A stretch of DNA of 12,014 nt from Lachnospiraceae bacterium (GCA_900770225.1 CAAGJU010000221.1:1-12014); one strand, 5' to 3'. Positions 1-7,357 are shown, counted from the stretch's first letter. Notes: generated by a model not told the origin, from the letters alone. Program-made: numbers and translations.

Positions 1-4
1 CGAG

Positions 5-41
5 GTTTCAATACCGAGAACGGTATCTGGAGGGCTGCAAT
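5..41 (-). CRISPR. Single CRISPR repeat, leader-proximal, array continues off the left edge
   Basis: Read on the minus strand, this stretch starts near ATTGCAGCCCTCC, holds a perfect hairpin (ATACCG, loop TTCT, CGGTAT; plus-strand 11-26) and ends in ATTGAAAC (5-12). An ATTGAAAC 3' end, which becomes the 8-nt 5' tag of crRNAs, and a short central stem are typical of type I and type III repeats. The roughly 37-nt length also fits. Only 4 nt of the first spacer lie in the window, so the exact start (position 38 to 43) and the repetition cannot be confirmed. The orientation puts the leader on the right, where a strong promoter points toward it. The CARF-HEPN gene nearby supports the call. Confidence 0.7.
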
Positions 42-253
42 ACTGCGCCCCTGAGCCCTTGGGGTTACTGGCCCCAGATAAGTAAATGGGAAAACCTCTG
101 TGGATTTCCGTTTTTTCGGCCGATATCATCACATGCTCTGTTCGCCTTTTAGGCAAATTTACGCTACAATTCCCTTGCGATACAAGGGATGGCGGTGTTC
201 GGTCAAAAACCGGAAAACCTCCGGCCTTTTGGGGCCTCCAAAAGGTTTTCTAC
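42..253 (-). promoter_or_regulatory. Presumed CRISPR leader, transcribed and structured
   Basis: No credible gene lies here. The stretch separates the presumed transcription start (about 254) from the repeat. On the minus strand it holds several short perfect hairpins: 225-232 with 238-245 (8 bp, 5-nt loop), 210-214 with 220-224 (5 bp, then five T), and 171-177 with 183-189 (7 bp, 5-nt loop). A GC-rich segment (GGGG/CCCC pairings around 58-76) lies next to the repeat. The 10-mer GGAAAACCTC occurs twice on the plus strand, at 89-98 and 212-221. Its leader role is inferred from position and orientation only. A separate small RNA is an alternative. Confidence 0.5.
205..250 (-). promoter_or_regulatory. 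Terminator/antiterminator-like double hairpin early in the leader transcript
   Basis: On the minus strand, about 10 nt after the predicted start, an 8-bp stem (CCTTTTGG/CCAAAAGG, 225-245) is followed at once by CCGGA-GGTTT-TCCGG (210-224) and then TTTTT (205-209), which looks like a small intrinsic terminator. A competing 7-bp pairing, GAAAACC at 244-250 with GGTTTTC at 213-219, would open the terminator stem. Mutually exclusive pairings of this kind are the hallmark of attenuators. The terminator stem is only 5 bp, so it may be leaky or accidental. Confidence 0.35.
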
Positions 254-260
254 TTTTTGC

Positions 261-289
261 AGTATACCATCATATGAATATTTTGTCAA
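261..289 (-). promoter_or_regulatory. Strong sigma-70 promoter directed into the CRISPR leader
   Basis: Minus-strand -35 TTGACA (284-289) and -10 TATACT (261-266) are separated by exactly 17 nt. The -35 is a perfect match and the -10 differs from consensus at one base. Predicted start is near 254. There is no coding frame downstream on this strand in the window, so the transcript is non-coding, most likely leader plus pre-crRNA. The -35 shares bases 288-289 with the T-tract of the upstream gene terminator. Confidence 0.8.
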
Positions 290-318
290 ATAAAAACCAG
301 CCCAGGAAGACGGGCTGG
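288..318 (-). terminator. Rho-independent terminator of the minus-strand gene cluster
   Basis: The minus strand reads CCAGCCC (312-318), an 8-nt loop, GGGCTGG (297-303), then TTTTTATTT (288-296). This is a 7-bp GC-rich stem with a T-tract, 20 nt after the stop codon of the DUF3800-like gene. It closes the defence cluster immediately before the leader promoter. Confidence 0.88.
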
Positions 319-337
319 CCTTTACTTCTTCACGGGA

Positions 338-2551
338 TCAATCGTACATGTAGCAGAGTCGTTCTACGATCTCTTCATCTTCGAGCATACTGCTGCCGGC
401 TGCGCGGAACGATTTGATTACGTTTTTCTGTGCCTGATCCTGAGCCTCCTGATCATGGGACAGCATAGCAAATTCTCGTTGTCCATTTGCCACGATGGCA
501 TCAATGATAGGTCCTCCATTCTGGATAATCGCAGCAGACTTCTTCATATAGTCTGCCGCTGTTTCCTTCTTTCCCTGCTGATAAGCAAGAATGGCCAGAT
601 ACTTGTAGATGATCTCCCATGGGTGGCCGTTGATCTGGTCTTCTGCATGATAACGCCGGAACGTCTTCTCGATTTCAAGCAAATCTGTACGCAGACTTCC
701 TTTGATTTTATCACGATGCAGTTTGCAAAGGCCCTTGAGGAACACAAAGAATGCAAACTTCAACGTAAAGCGCGGCTTATCGCCCTGGCCAACTTTCATC
801 AGGAAGTCAAACTGCTTCTGTACGTCCTTCTGTCCCCCGAAGTAGATGACGGCATACTTATCGTATTGCGCTGCATCTCCCCGCTCGATATAGTAATGGA
901 GCAGATAGGACAACGTGATGAAATAATCTGCGGATGACTTGTCAAAATGCCCCAGTGCCTCCACAAAAGATTCTTCTGCCTGCGTGTCTTTCAGGAAAGC
1001 ATATGCCTGGCCGCACTGGCTCAGTGCACGGCCATACGTAACAGAGCCAGCCGCTTCGTTGTGGAATAACTTGCCACGCATCTGGCGGAGTTCGTCTGCA
1101 TAGATGACGATGATCTCTGCTGCTTCCTTCGCCGCCTCAAAATCCAATACATCATTGCGCCAGACCGAGTATTTATTGAGGGTACGCAGATACATCTCGA
1201 TATCGACAGCCGAAGCCAGTTCCTTGCACTTCTCAAAGCACTTCCCCGCAATCTCGCTGTTTCCTGTATGATTGCAGGCTGAGAAACCGGCATCGTAAAA
1301 CTCGAAGGCAGCAGCTTTGTCCAGGCGGTCTTCTGCCAGCCTGGTCTCCACCGTGTCACGCAGCTTCTCGAAGATGTAGATAAGGCAGTCCTGTTGGAGG
1401 TTCTCACTGTAGGAATACTGCTGGAAGTGCGTGAGGGACGATACCAGAGCGTCTTTCTCTGCGTGACGGCGAAGAGCATCCTCGAGAAGCGGGAACCAGT
1501 ACTTCTGATAGAATGCTGCGAATTTACTCGGAGACTTCTTCGCTTCAAAGGACAGACGCAGGGCTGTGAAGTAGTTCCCATGCTCATAGGCGCGCCATGC
1601 CTGATCAAAGAGGACATCCACATCGTCGTACGCAAAGAAGAGATTTTGAGAAGAACCATTCAGGTCATGTGCCTGCTCTGCGAAACAGTTGAGCCAGTCC
1701 ACTGGGCTGTTGCCAGTCCGGTTCCTGTTAAGCAACGAACAGATGGAATCTGCCATATAGAGGAATGCCATGCGTTTTGTTTTCTTATCGTTGGCTGGTC
1801 CGTAGTAGATGGAATTCACGCTCATGCGGTCCACTTCTATGTCCGTCCGTCCTTCTGCGATGATCTCACGGCTGATAGCTGCACGATAATTATTATCGTT
1901 GGCAATCTGCAGATACGTCTTTTTATTGCCTTCACTTGGCTCTTCCTCACCAAACTTATAGTCCTTATAGCCCAGTTGACGATATTCTTCAATTTTCTCA
2001 TACTGTGTATTATCAAGCACCACCATGCGCGTCGGCAGATCAAAATGCACCTTGCGGATATCCGGGCGATGCGGATTCTGGAAGATCAAGCGAGAGACAA
2101 CATCCTCTGCCATATGCATGTAGAGATTGCTGGCGAAGTCGTCTTTGATAAGCTTGCAGAGGTCTTTTCCCTGCAAGGAATGCTTTCCCTGGTTGCTCTT
2201 GATCTGCATGAATAGCATGTACTTGCCTCGGCGCGGGAAGCGCGTGAGTGCCTTTTTCTGATATGTGCCATTGCGCAGGAATTCTCCCAACGATGCGCCA
2301 ACTTCCTCCTTCGTCTTGGCAACGTAGCCACCGTTATTCCCCGCATGGTTGATATGGAGTGATGCTGGAAAATAGCCGCCAGCTTTTGCGCAGACATGCT
2401 GATAATAGGCAATGATGCGCTCCCGCTCATTCTCGGTATCCATCTCATCGCCGTTGTCATCATATAGCAATCCGGCCAAGAAGGTTGCCTCATCGCTGTC
2501 ACGATTCAGGCCTTCGAAATCGCCATTTTCATCTAATGCAATCGTAATCAT
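338..2551 (-). CDS. DUF3800-like (RNase-H-fold) protein with long helical/TPR-like C-terminus
   Basis: A 737-residue protein. The N-terminus has the layout I know from DUF3800: an early acidic strand motif D7-E-N-G-D11, a strand ending FLAGLLYDD (24-32), and a late helix YMADSICSLL (265-274) resembling the conserved lQlADllAG segment. The acidic residues D7, D11 and D268 are candidate metal ligands, and H66 and H69 lie between them. DUF3800 is thought to have an RNase-H-like fold, so nuclease activity is plausible but unproven. From about 310 to 735 the protein is almost entirely helical with aromatic/alanine spacing like TPR repeats, suggesting a protein- or RNA-binding scaffold. No signal peptide or membrane segment is seen. 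The ATG is 1 nt after the stop of the CARF-HEPN gene, and its ribosome site (GAGAGGAGAT) lies in the last codons of that gene, so translation is probably coupled. A partner or second effector of the CARF protein is the natural inference. Confidence 0.75.
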   Translation of the reverse strand: MITIALDENGDFEGLNRDSDEATFLAGLLYDDNGDEMDTENERERIIAYYQHVCAKAGGYFPASLHINHAGNNGGYVAKTKEEVGASLGEFLRNGTYQKKALTRFPRRGKYMLFMQIKSNQGKHSLQGKDLCKLIKDDFASNLYMHMAEDVVSRLIFQNPHRPDIRKVHFDLPTRMVVLDNTQYEKIEEYRQLGYKDYKFGEEEPSEGNKKTYLQIANDNNYRAAISREIIAEGRTDIEVDRMSVNSIYYGPANDKKTKRMAFLYMADSICSLLNRNRTGNSPVDWLNCFAEQAHDLNGSSQNLFFAYDDVDVLFDQAWRAYEHGNYFTALRLSFEAKKSPSKFAAFYQKYWFPLLEDALRRHAEKDALVSSLTHFQQYSYSENLQQDCLIYIFEKLRDTVETRLAEDRLDKAAAFEFYDAGFSACNHTGNSEIAGKCFEKCKELASAVDIEMYLRTLNKYSVWRNDVLDFEAAKEAAEIIVIYADELRQMRGKLFHNEAAGSVTYGRALSQCGQAYAFLKDTQAEESFVEALGHFDKSSADYFITLSYLLHYYIERGDAAQYDKYAVIYFGGQKDVQKQFDFLMKVGQGDKPRFTLKFAFFVFLKGLCKLHRDKIKGSLRTDLLEIEKTFRRYHAEDQINGHPWEIIYKYLAILAYQQGKKETAADYMKKSAAIIQNGGPIIDAIVANGQREFAMLSHDQEAQDQAQKNVIKSFRAAGSSMLEDEEIVERLCYMYD

Positions 2552-2552
2552 A

Positions 2553-4445
2553 TTATTTATCTCCTCTCAATGCACGCAATGATTCAATATCCTGGATATT
2601 CTCCTGCATATAAGCAATCAAGCTCTCTGCCGTATCGAATACGCCCTGCTGTTCTTTGGCATGGTTCGCATGATTGCGCTCATTCTTGATGACGGCATAG
2701 GCATCGATGATATAATTGAATTTCTCAGGATCTGTATGGAGGACGAAATTCCCAGAATCAAACAGTCTCCATTTCACATTGAAAGAGCCCCGCTCACCGA
2801 TGCCGCCAGCCAAACGAACAATATCCTGTGGCTGAATCTGCCCTTTCAAGAAGCCGATAATAGATTTCCTCTTTTTGCAGGCATCCACGTCAGGCCACTG
2901 CTGCCTGGAAATCGCACCTTTATTTTTCCAGTACATCTCAAGGATGAGATTCTGCAGAATACGATATGGACCAGGTATATTGATGCGTTCTGCGTCATCC
3001 CACAGAGAGCAGGTCCAGCCGAATACATCTGACAGTGCATTAATATTCTGTATATGAACAATATCGGAGGCGCTATCCAGTTCATGAAAAGCCTTTTTTG
3101 CCTCCTGAAAGGTCGCATGTTTCTTCACCAAACTGTTGAACAGTGGCCGCAACGATTTTTTCTGGTTTTCCAAAGCAGAATGAACAGCCTTTTCACTTTT
3201 TTTCTTGGCTGTTTCATCACCATAGCCGAAACGATTCAGAAAATAGAACCCCTTAGTATACTCTTTGCCATGTTCTTTGTATGCTTTCTCCAGGACTGCC
3301 CGGCGTTCTTCATCTTCCGTCATCGTGATGAAGCCATTATCAGAGTCGAACAAGAAATCGGGGATGCTTTCCGTATACAGCGTCAATGCCTGCTGCAGCA
3401 GGCCCTGGTTGAGGCACCACTTGATCAGCGAGAGCAGATCATGTTCCCGCAGAAGGTCGCTGTAGTCCTTGTGGATTTGCGGGAGCAGCTGGAACATCAG
3501 CATATCATTGAGCCGCACATCATCATTTGATTCGATGACTGTATCCAGCCTGTGCTCGACATTCTCCCATTTCCTTTCAAATGTCTCAATAGCCTGTTTC
3601 AGATGATCGATGGCAGCGACGAAACGCCAGCGGCGGCAGAGCTTGACCTCATCTGCAAATTCTCCCATGGCCAGGAGCAGATCATCGAGCTCAGCAGAGA
3701 TATTCCGATTCTGGAAGTAGCCCTGCAAGTCTTTGACGCTGCCGAAATTGACAAATTCCTCTGCACCGGCAATCAGGTTATAGAACTTATATACATCATT
3801 GATCTGTTCTATCTTGCCGACGCTCTCACTTCTGATCCAGTTCGAATAAAACAGGGAACCAATCTCGACGTCATTGTACTGCAGCAAGCGGATGATGTTG
3901 ATGAGCATCATAATGGCATGGCGCGGTCCGCCCGTGCAGTCCGCATGCAGAACAATCCTGACGTCAGGATTCTCCTTGCGCATCTGCTCGATATCTTCCT
4001 GAATCTGGCCGGCAATCCTCAAAGTGTAAGATAACGTGCGGTTCATAGCCAGAGAAACATTATCTTTACCGAGATGCGGCTCAAGGATGATGCGCCAATC
4101 ATCCTCACCGAGGATGTCGCTCATGCACTTCCTGGTATAGTCCAGATGCGTGATTTCCCGCCCTTCGTCATGATATGGCAACGATATTGCGTTGCCATCC
4201 TTTTCCTGCCGATACGTGATACGTCCCTGTATCGCCTGTGTCGCAAAGGCGTAAACACGATCCAACTTTTGCCCCTGTTCCTGCAAATCCTGATAGAGCA
4301 GACGCACGGCTGACTCATTTGTCGTTTTCACGCTGCGGTTGATCTGCGGATATTTCGATATGCGGACTGCCCCATCCTCATCTATCTTGACATCACTAAG
4401 AACCATGACCATGAGATTCTTAGTAACGGGATAATGTCCCTCCAT
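2553..4445 (-). CDS. CARF-domain protein with C-terminal HEPN RNase motif (Csx1/Csm6/TM1812-like)
   Basis: A 630-residue protein. I chose the ATG at 4443-4445 because AAGGGGG lies 8 nt upstream; the longer open frame (to 4541) overlaps abiEii and has no ribosome site. Residues 11-230 look like a CARF Rossmann fold: a first strand LMVMVLSDV (11-19), TNESAVRLLYQDL (42-54), then the diagnostic segment LHADCTGGPRHA (166-177) followed by a long helix and VEIGSLFYSNW (193-203). It matches the pattern strand-D-x-T-x-G-x-R of TM1812/Csx1-type CARF proteins. The rest is helical. Near the C-terminus, R590-N-H-A-N-H595 fits the HEPN ribonuclease motif R(N/D/H)x3H. Known relatives bind cyclic oligoadenylate made by Cas10 and then cleave RNA. 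The gene lies 26 nt after abiEii and 1 nt before the DUF3800-like gene. CARF is well supported; HEPN rests on one motif. Ligand and target are unknown. Confidence 0.78.
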   Translation of the reverse strand: MEGHYPVTKNLMVMVLSDVKIDEDGAVRISKYPQINRSVKTTNESAVRLLYQDLQEQGQKLDRVYAFATQAIQGRITYRQEKDGNAISLPYHDEGREITHLDYTRKCMSDILGEDDWRIILEPHLGKDNVSLAMNRTLSYTLRIAGQIQEDIEQMRKENPDVRIVLHADCTGGPRHAIMMLINIIRLLQYNDVEIGSLFYSNWIRSESVGKIEQINDVYKFYNLIAGAEEFVNFGSVKDLQGYFQNRNISAELDDLLLAMGEFADEVKLCRRWRFVAAIDHLKQAIETFERKWENVEHRLDTVIESNDDVRLNDMLMFQLLPQIHKDYSDLLREHDLLSLIKWCLNQGLLQQALTLYTESIPDFLFDSDNGFITMTEDEERRAVLEKAYKEHGKEYTKGFYFLNRFGYGDETAKKKSEKAVHSALENQKKSLRPLFNSLVKKHATFQEAKKAFHELDSASDIVHIQNINALSDVFGWTCSLWDDAERINIPGPYRILQNLILEMYWKNKGAISRQQWPDVDACKKRKSIIGFLKGQIQPQDIVRLAGGIGERGSFNVKWRLFDSGNFVLHTDPEKFNYIIDAYAVIKNERNHANHAKEQQGVFDTAESLIAYMQENIQDIESLRALRGDK

Positions 4446-4471
4446 ATTTTCTACCCCCTTATTTTTAGCGT

Positions 4472-5368
4472 TTAGTCTTGCCTTCCCAACATACTCGTCG
4501 TTAAGTTCTCCGTGATTGCTTGAAAGAAGTCTGCATTCCAAAGCTCCAGTTCGGATGCATCCGCCAGAAAGGGAATAACATCCTTCTTTGCTGCTTCAAA
4601 ATCCAATTGAGAAAAACGTTCTTTGAGCAGACTCTTTGCGTCTTGCAACGTCAATTGCTTGGATGCATCCCATCGATCCGACTGCTCCAGACGCTTCTGC
4701 AAGTGGAATAAATTAACAGGTGTATCCTGCGACAGATACCAGACGTAATCATACAGATCACGTCCCTTAATCCTTTGCGTCCAGTTCCGGCAGAGTACCG
4801 CATGTATCTTTCCGGCAAAAAGCGATGGCTTGTCATAGAGACGAACAGCGTAAGGAACGGGGCGCAAGGCATATCGAAGCTCAAAGCCTGCCCCAGGCGG
4901 CGGATTTGTGTCAACTTCCAGCTTGATCTTCAGCTGCTCCTGCTTATGGATACCAGGAATCAGCACCTCATCCGTTTGCTGAATGCTGATGATCTGTATC
5001 AAGGTACCACCTTTGATGAAGGCAGATTGGATATCGGTCACCTTCGTTTTATCTTTTTGCTCCACATGCATCTTGAATCCAACTGCCGACAGTTCCTCTT
5101 CAATGGCTGGCAGATAGTCGGATAATGCAAACGATGAATCCGGATACACCAAGGAGAAATCCATATCCTCAGAAAAGCGATGCAGCCCGTAGAAAATCCG
5201 CAAGGCAGTTCCCCCATAAAATGCACCCTTCTGAAAAAATCCGCTTTTGCTCATGCCATGCAAAGCGATTTCCTGTACGATTTCTTTCAGGGCATTGCGA
5301 TATGCCTCTGCTGTTTTGGGCTGATAGCGTTCCAGCATCGACTGTATACTGCTCATCATGTTCATCAT
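4472..5368 (-). CDS. abiEii: AbiEii-type nucleotidyltransferase toxin (type IV toxin-antitoxin)
   Basis: A 298-residue DUF1814/AbiEii nucleotidyltransferase. Motifs: GGTAL (52-56) followed by FSEDMDFSL (65-73) with the catalytic pair D68-x-D70; a third acidic strand KLEVDT (149-154, D153); K187 in GKIHA; and KGRDLYD (201-207), the conserved basic/acidic motif of the family. Known AbiEii/MenT-like enzymes transfer nucleotides, in some cases to tRNA ends, and arrest growth during phage infection. All catalytic residues are present and the length is usual for the family, so it looks intact. The first ATG overlaps the abiEi stop as ATGA, but AGGAAGG (5369-5375) is too close to it. The fourth codon, also ATG (5357-5359), is 9 nt away and is the likelier start, giving 295 residues. 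Its neighbour abiEi should be the cognate antitoxin. Confidence 0.92.
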   Translation of the reverse strand: MMNMMSSIQSMLERYQPKTAEAYRNALKEIVQEIALHGMSKSGFFQKGAFYGGTALRIFYGLHRFSEDMDFSLVYPDSSFALSDYLPAIEEELSAVGFKMHVEQKDKTKVTDIQSAFIKGGTLIQIISIQQTDEVLIPGIHKQEQLKIKLEVDTNPPPGAGFELRYALRPVPYAVRLYDKPSLFAGKIHAVLCRNWTQRIKGRDLYDYVWYLSQDTPVNLFHLQKRLEQSDRWDASKQLTLQDAKSLLKERFSQLDFEAAKKDVIPFLADASELELWNADFFQAITENLTTSMLGRQD

Positions 5369-5961
5369 CCTTCCTGATGCAAAAACAAGGAAAGCTGTGT
5401 CAATGTCGCTTTATGATATTTGAGGCAAAGAAATTGCAAGTCTTCCCGATTCAGCTTAGAGAATTCTTCCTCATCAATCCGCAGATCAGCGAAGAGCAGG
5501 TACTTTAGATCCGTCACAGAATAGACCGGAGGCTTCTGGATATAGAGCATATCGCATAGAGCCTTTTCCGGGGTGGCAATCTGGTAGCTGTATGCTTTCC
5601 CATCCGTCTTCCATTGCACACCATACGGATATACGGATGCCGGGACATCCTGATAAAGAAATGTTCCGAACGGTGTATGATATTCCTTGCGGCGATTCTT
5701 GTTCTGCGTAGCAGAAGTACAGGCATAGACACGTTCTGGGATCATGCCATACACCGAGAGCGCCGAGGCAAACGACACATAAGACGGCCCATAAATCACG
5801 CCTGCCAGTAGAAACGGCTCGACGTGCGGATCCGTTTCATAAAGGCCCCGCCGAACAGGAATCAGTTTCTTCTCACGAACGAGCCGCTGAATCTTAGTTT
5901 GCGGATTGCGATAGCCTTGCTGTCCCAGTTGGAACAGTAGAGTTTCTGTTGTCTGTATCAT
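5365..5961 (-). CDS. abiEi: AbiEi-type antitoxin and transcriptional repressor
   Basis: A 198-residue protein. I chose the ATG at 5959-5961 because GGAGG stands 7 nt upstream; the open frame extends 17 codons further but would run through the promoter and palindrome. The N-terminus (about 1-70) is a winged helix with REKKLIPVRRGLYE (29-42), and GPSYVSFASALSVYGMIPE (59-77) is typical of AbiEi antitoxins. ATPEKALCDML (126-136) matches the conserved C-terminal domain. Known AbiEi proteins neutralise AbiEii without stable binding (type IV) and repress their own promoter by binding inverted repeats. A very strong inverted repeat lies exactly at this promoter. The stop overlaps the abiEii ATG by 4 nt, the usual coupling for this pair. 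Confidence 0.9.
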   Translation of the reverse strand: MIQTTETLLFQLGQQGYRNPQTKIQRLVREKKLIPVRRGLYETDPHVEPFLLAGVIYGPSYVSFASALSVYGMIPERVYACTSATQNKNRRKEYHTPFGTFLYQDVPASVYPYGVQWKTDGKAYSYQIATPEKALCDMLYIQKPPVYSVTDLKYLLFADLRIDEEEFSKLNREDLQFLCLKYHKATLTQLSLFLHQEG

Positions 5962-5964
5962 AGT

Positions 5965-6012
5965 ATTTCCTCCAGTAACTATCATTGTAGAATAGTTACT
6001 GGAGGAAATCAA
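5965..6012 (-). promoter_or_regulatory. abiE promoter inside an 18-bp perfect inverted repeat (AbiEi operator)
   Basis: Arms 5965-5982 and 5992-6009 are perfectly complementary over 18 bp with a 9-nt centre. On the minus strand a -35 TTGATT (6007-6012) and -10 TACAAT (5984-5989) are 17 nt apart. The -10 lies in the centre of the palindrome, and the -35 overlaps one arm. The abiEi ribosome site (GGAGG) lies in the other arm. AbiEi is known to bind inverted repeats in its own promoter, so this is the probable autoregulatory operator. Predicted start is near 5977. Confidence 0.82.
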
Positions 6013-6023
6013 GGTGAATGGAT

Positions 6024-7325
6024 TTATCTCCGATCCTGCTCGACTGTAATCTCTACCGCATTATCCGACAAACGGTTCTTCTTGCGGTCCAGGCGCTTTG
6101 CAAGCGTGAAACGGACGGATGAGCCCTCGGTCAGATGCTTACGGCCAGACTGCACATCGGCAAACGAGAAATAGTATGATTTCCCATTGGCCGCATCGAT
6201 GAAGCCGCTCCGTCCAGACGGCAGTATTTTCTTGACCTGCCCCTCAAGGAACACCTTATCTTTATCGCGCTGTGTCCGCCAGAAATCCTTGAGTTCCCGC
6301 AACGTTGCCTGCTTGTCCAGCGCAGCGATGTCTTCCGGGATTTTCCCCGAAAAATGATGCGGCTTGAGCTTCCATTCGTTTTCCTTGCGGAGAAGGTCAA
6401 CGAGATGGTAATGCAGCATGGCCATGCGTTCGTAGCCGGCTTCATTCAAGAAGGATGCTGTTTCCTCATAGAACTGCACACGCATCTCATGGCTGGCATC
6501 CAGCAGCGCAGCCGCACCGATATACTTCAGCGCCGCATCCTTATCGTGTTCCAGCACAGCGATCTGATAGCCGAGCATGTACATCTTCCAATGACGAGCG
6601 GGCCCTTGCAGCAGATGCGCCAAAGTTGCCTTCGCATCAGCCGTACGCTTCAATGCGATGAGTGATTCGATTTTCCTGAGCAGTATCCAGGCATCGTTGT
6701 TGCTGTGGAAACGGCGTATAACGGCCAGGGCCTGATCACAGCAGGAGATGCATGCATCGTACTGCTTGAGTTTCAAGAGGATCTTGCTCTTATCGGCATA
6801 CCACTTCTCCTGCGCGGATGCCGATCGTCTGACCTTGCCGTCATCCTGCTGATACGATCTCTCTTCCTGCGGCAGCTTCTTCGGATCCAGACAATCCAGA
6901 TAATCATTTGCCCGCTGGAAATCAATCTTCTGACCAAGCTCTCCCGACAGGATTGCCTTGACGACCTGGCTGACAATCCATGCCACTGGTGAGTACGGTC
7001 CCTGCTTCCCATGATGCAGGACAAAGTCAACCTGCTTGAGGTAACGCGCATTGTCTCCCTGCTTGAAGTCGTGCCCCTTCAAGTGAACATGATAAACAGC
7101 CCAGCCCATCCTGTCGTCGAGCAGGGAAGATGACGGATAAGCATGATGAAATTCATGATAGAGCTGCAAGCAATCTTCGTAGCGCTTCATCCTGTAGAGC
7201 GCCGTCATCGCAAAAACATAATCCCACTCCTGCCAGGGCTGTTCATCCTCACCTTTGCCGTGCTGATCCCAAAACGAACATACCTCCTGATAGGCGTGCT
7301 GTTGATTCAATACTCGCAAATCCAT
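6024..7325 (-). CDS. TPR-like helical protein with C-terminal cold-shock-like OB domain
   Basis: A 433-residue protein. ATG at 7323-7325 is preceded by GGAGGATGATAT, a strong ribosome site. Residues 1-350 are helical with TPR-like spacing, for example ALYRMKRYEDCLQLYHEF (42-59) and ILLKLKQYDACISCCDQAL (182-200). Residues 359-428 resemble a cold-shock domain: EGQVKKILPSGRSGFID (361-377) with the RNP1-like GRSGFI, then SYYFSFADV (383-391) in place of RNP2 VFVHF, a GSSVRFTLAK strand (401-410) and a final DNAVEITVE strand (421-429). Cold-shock folds bind single-stranded RNA or DNA, so an RNA-binding adaptor role is plausible. The exact family is not known to me. It is first in the minus-strand cluster, 62 nt upstream of abiEi, with its own promoter and operator-like dyad. 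Confidence 0.75.
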   Translation of the reverse strand: MDLRVLNQQHAYQEVCSFWDQHGKGEDEQPWQEWDYVFAMTALYRMKRYEDCLQLYHEFHHAYPSSSLLDDRMGWAVYHVHLKGHDFKQGDNARYLKQVDFVLHHGKQGPYSPVAWIVSQVVKAILSGELGQKIDFQRANDYLDCLDPKKLPQEERSYQQDDGKVRRSASAQEKWYADKSKILLKLKQYDACISCCDQALAVIRRFHSNNDAWILLRKIESLIALKRTADAKATLAHLLQGPARHWKMYMLGYQIAVLEHDKDAALKYIGAAALLDASHEMRVQFYEETASFLNEAGYERMAMLHYHLVDLLRKENEWKLKPHHFSGKIPEDIAALDKQATLRELKDFWRTQRDKDKVFLEGQVKKILPSGRSGFIDAANGKSYYFSFADVQSGRKHLTEGSSVRFTLAKRLDRKKNRLSDNAVEITVEQDRR

Positions 7326-7357
7326 ATATCATCCTCCGCATCTGCCGTAACGTTGCA

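Noticed and set aside
86..417. Two small plus-strand open frames in the leader region
   Set aside because: No ribosome sites; they cross the terminator and leader hairpins and resemble no protein.
1394..2215. Plus-strand open frame of 273 codons opposite the DUF3800-like gene
   Set aside because: Antisense shadow: no ribosome site, odd composition, and the minus frame carries a full coherent protein.
4446..4541. N-terminal extension of the CARF protein by 32 codons
   Set aside because: It would overlap abiEii and has no ribosome site, whereas the ATG at 4443-4445 has a strong one.
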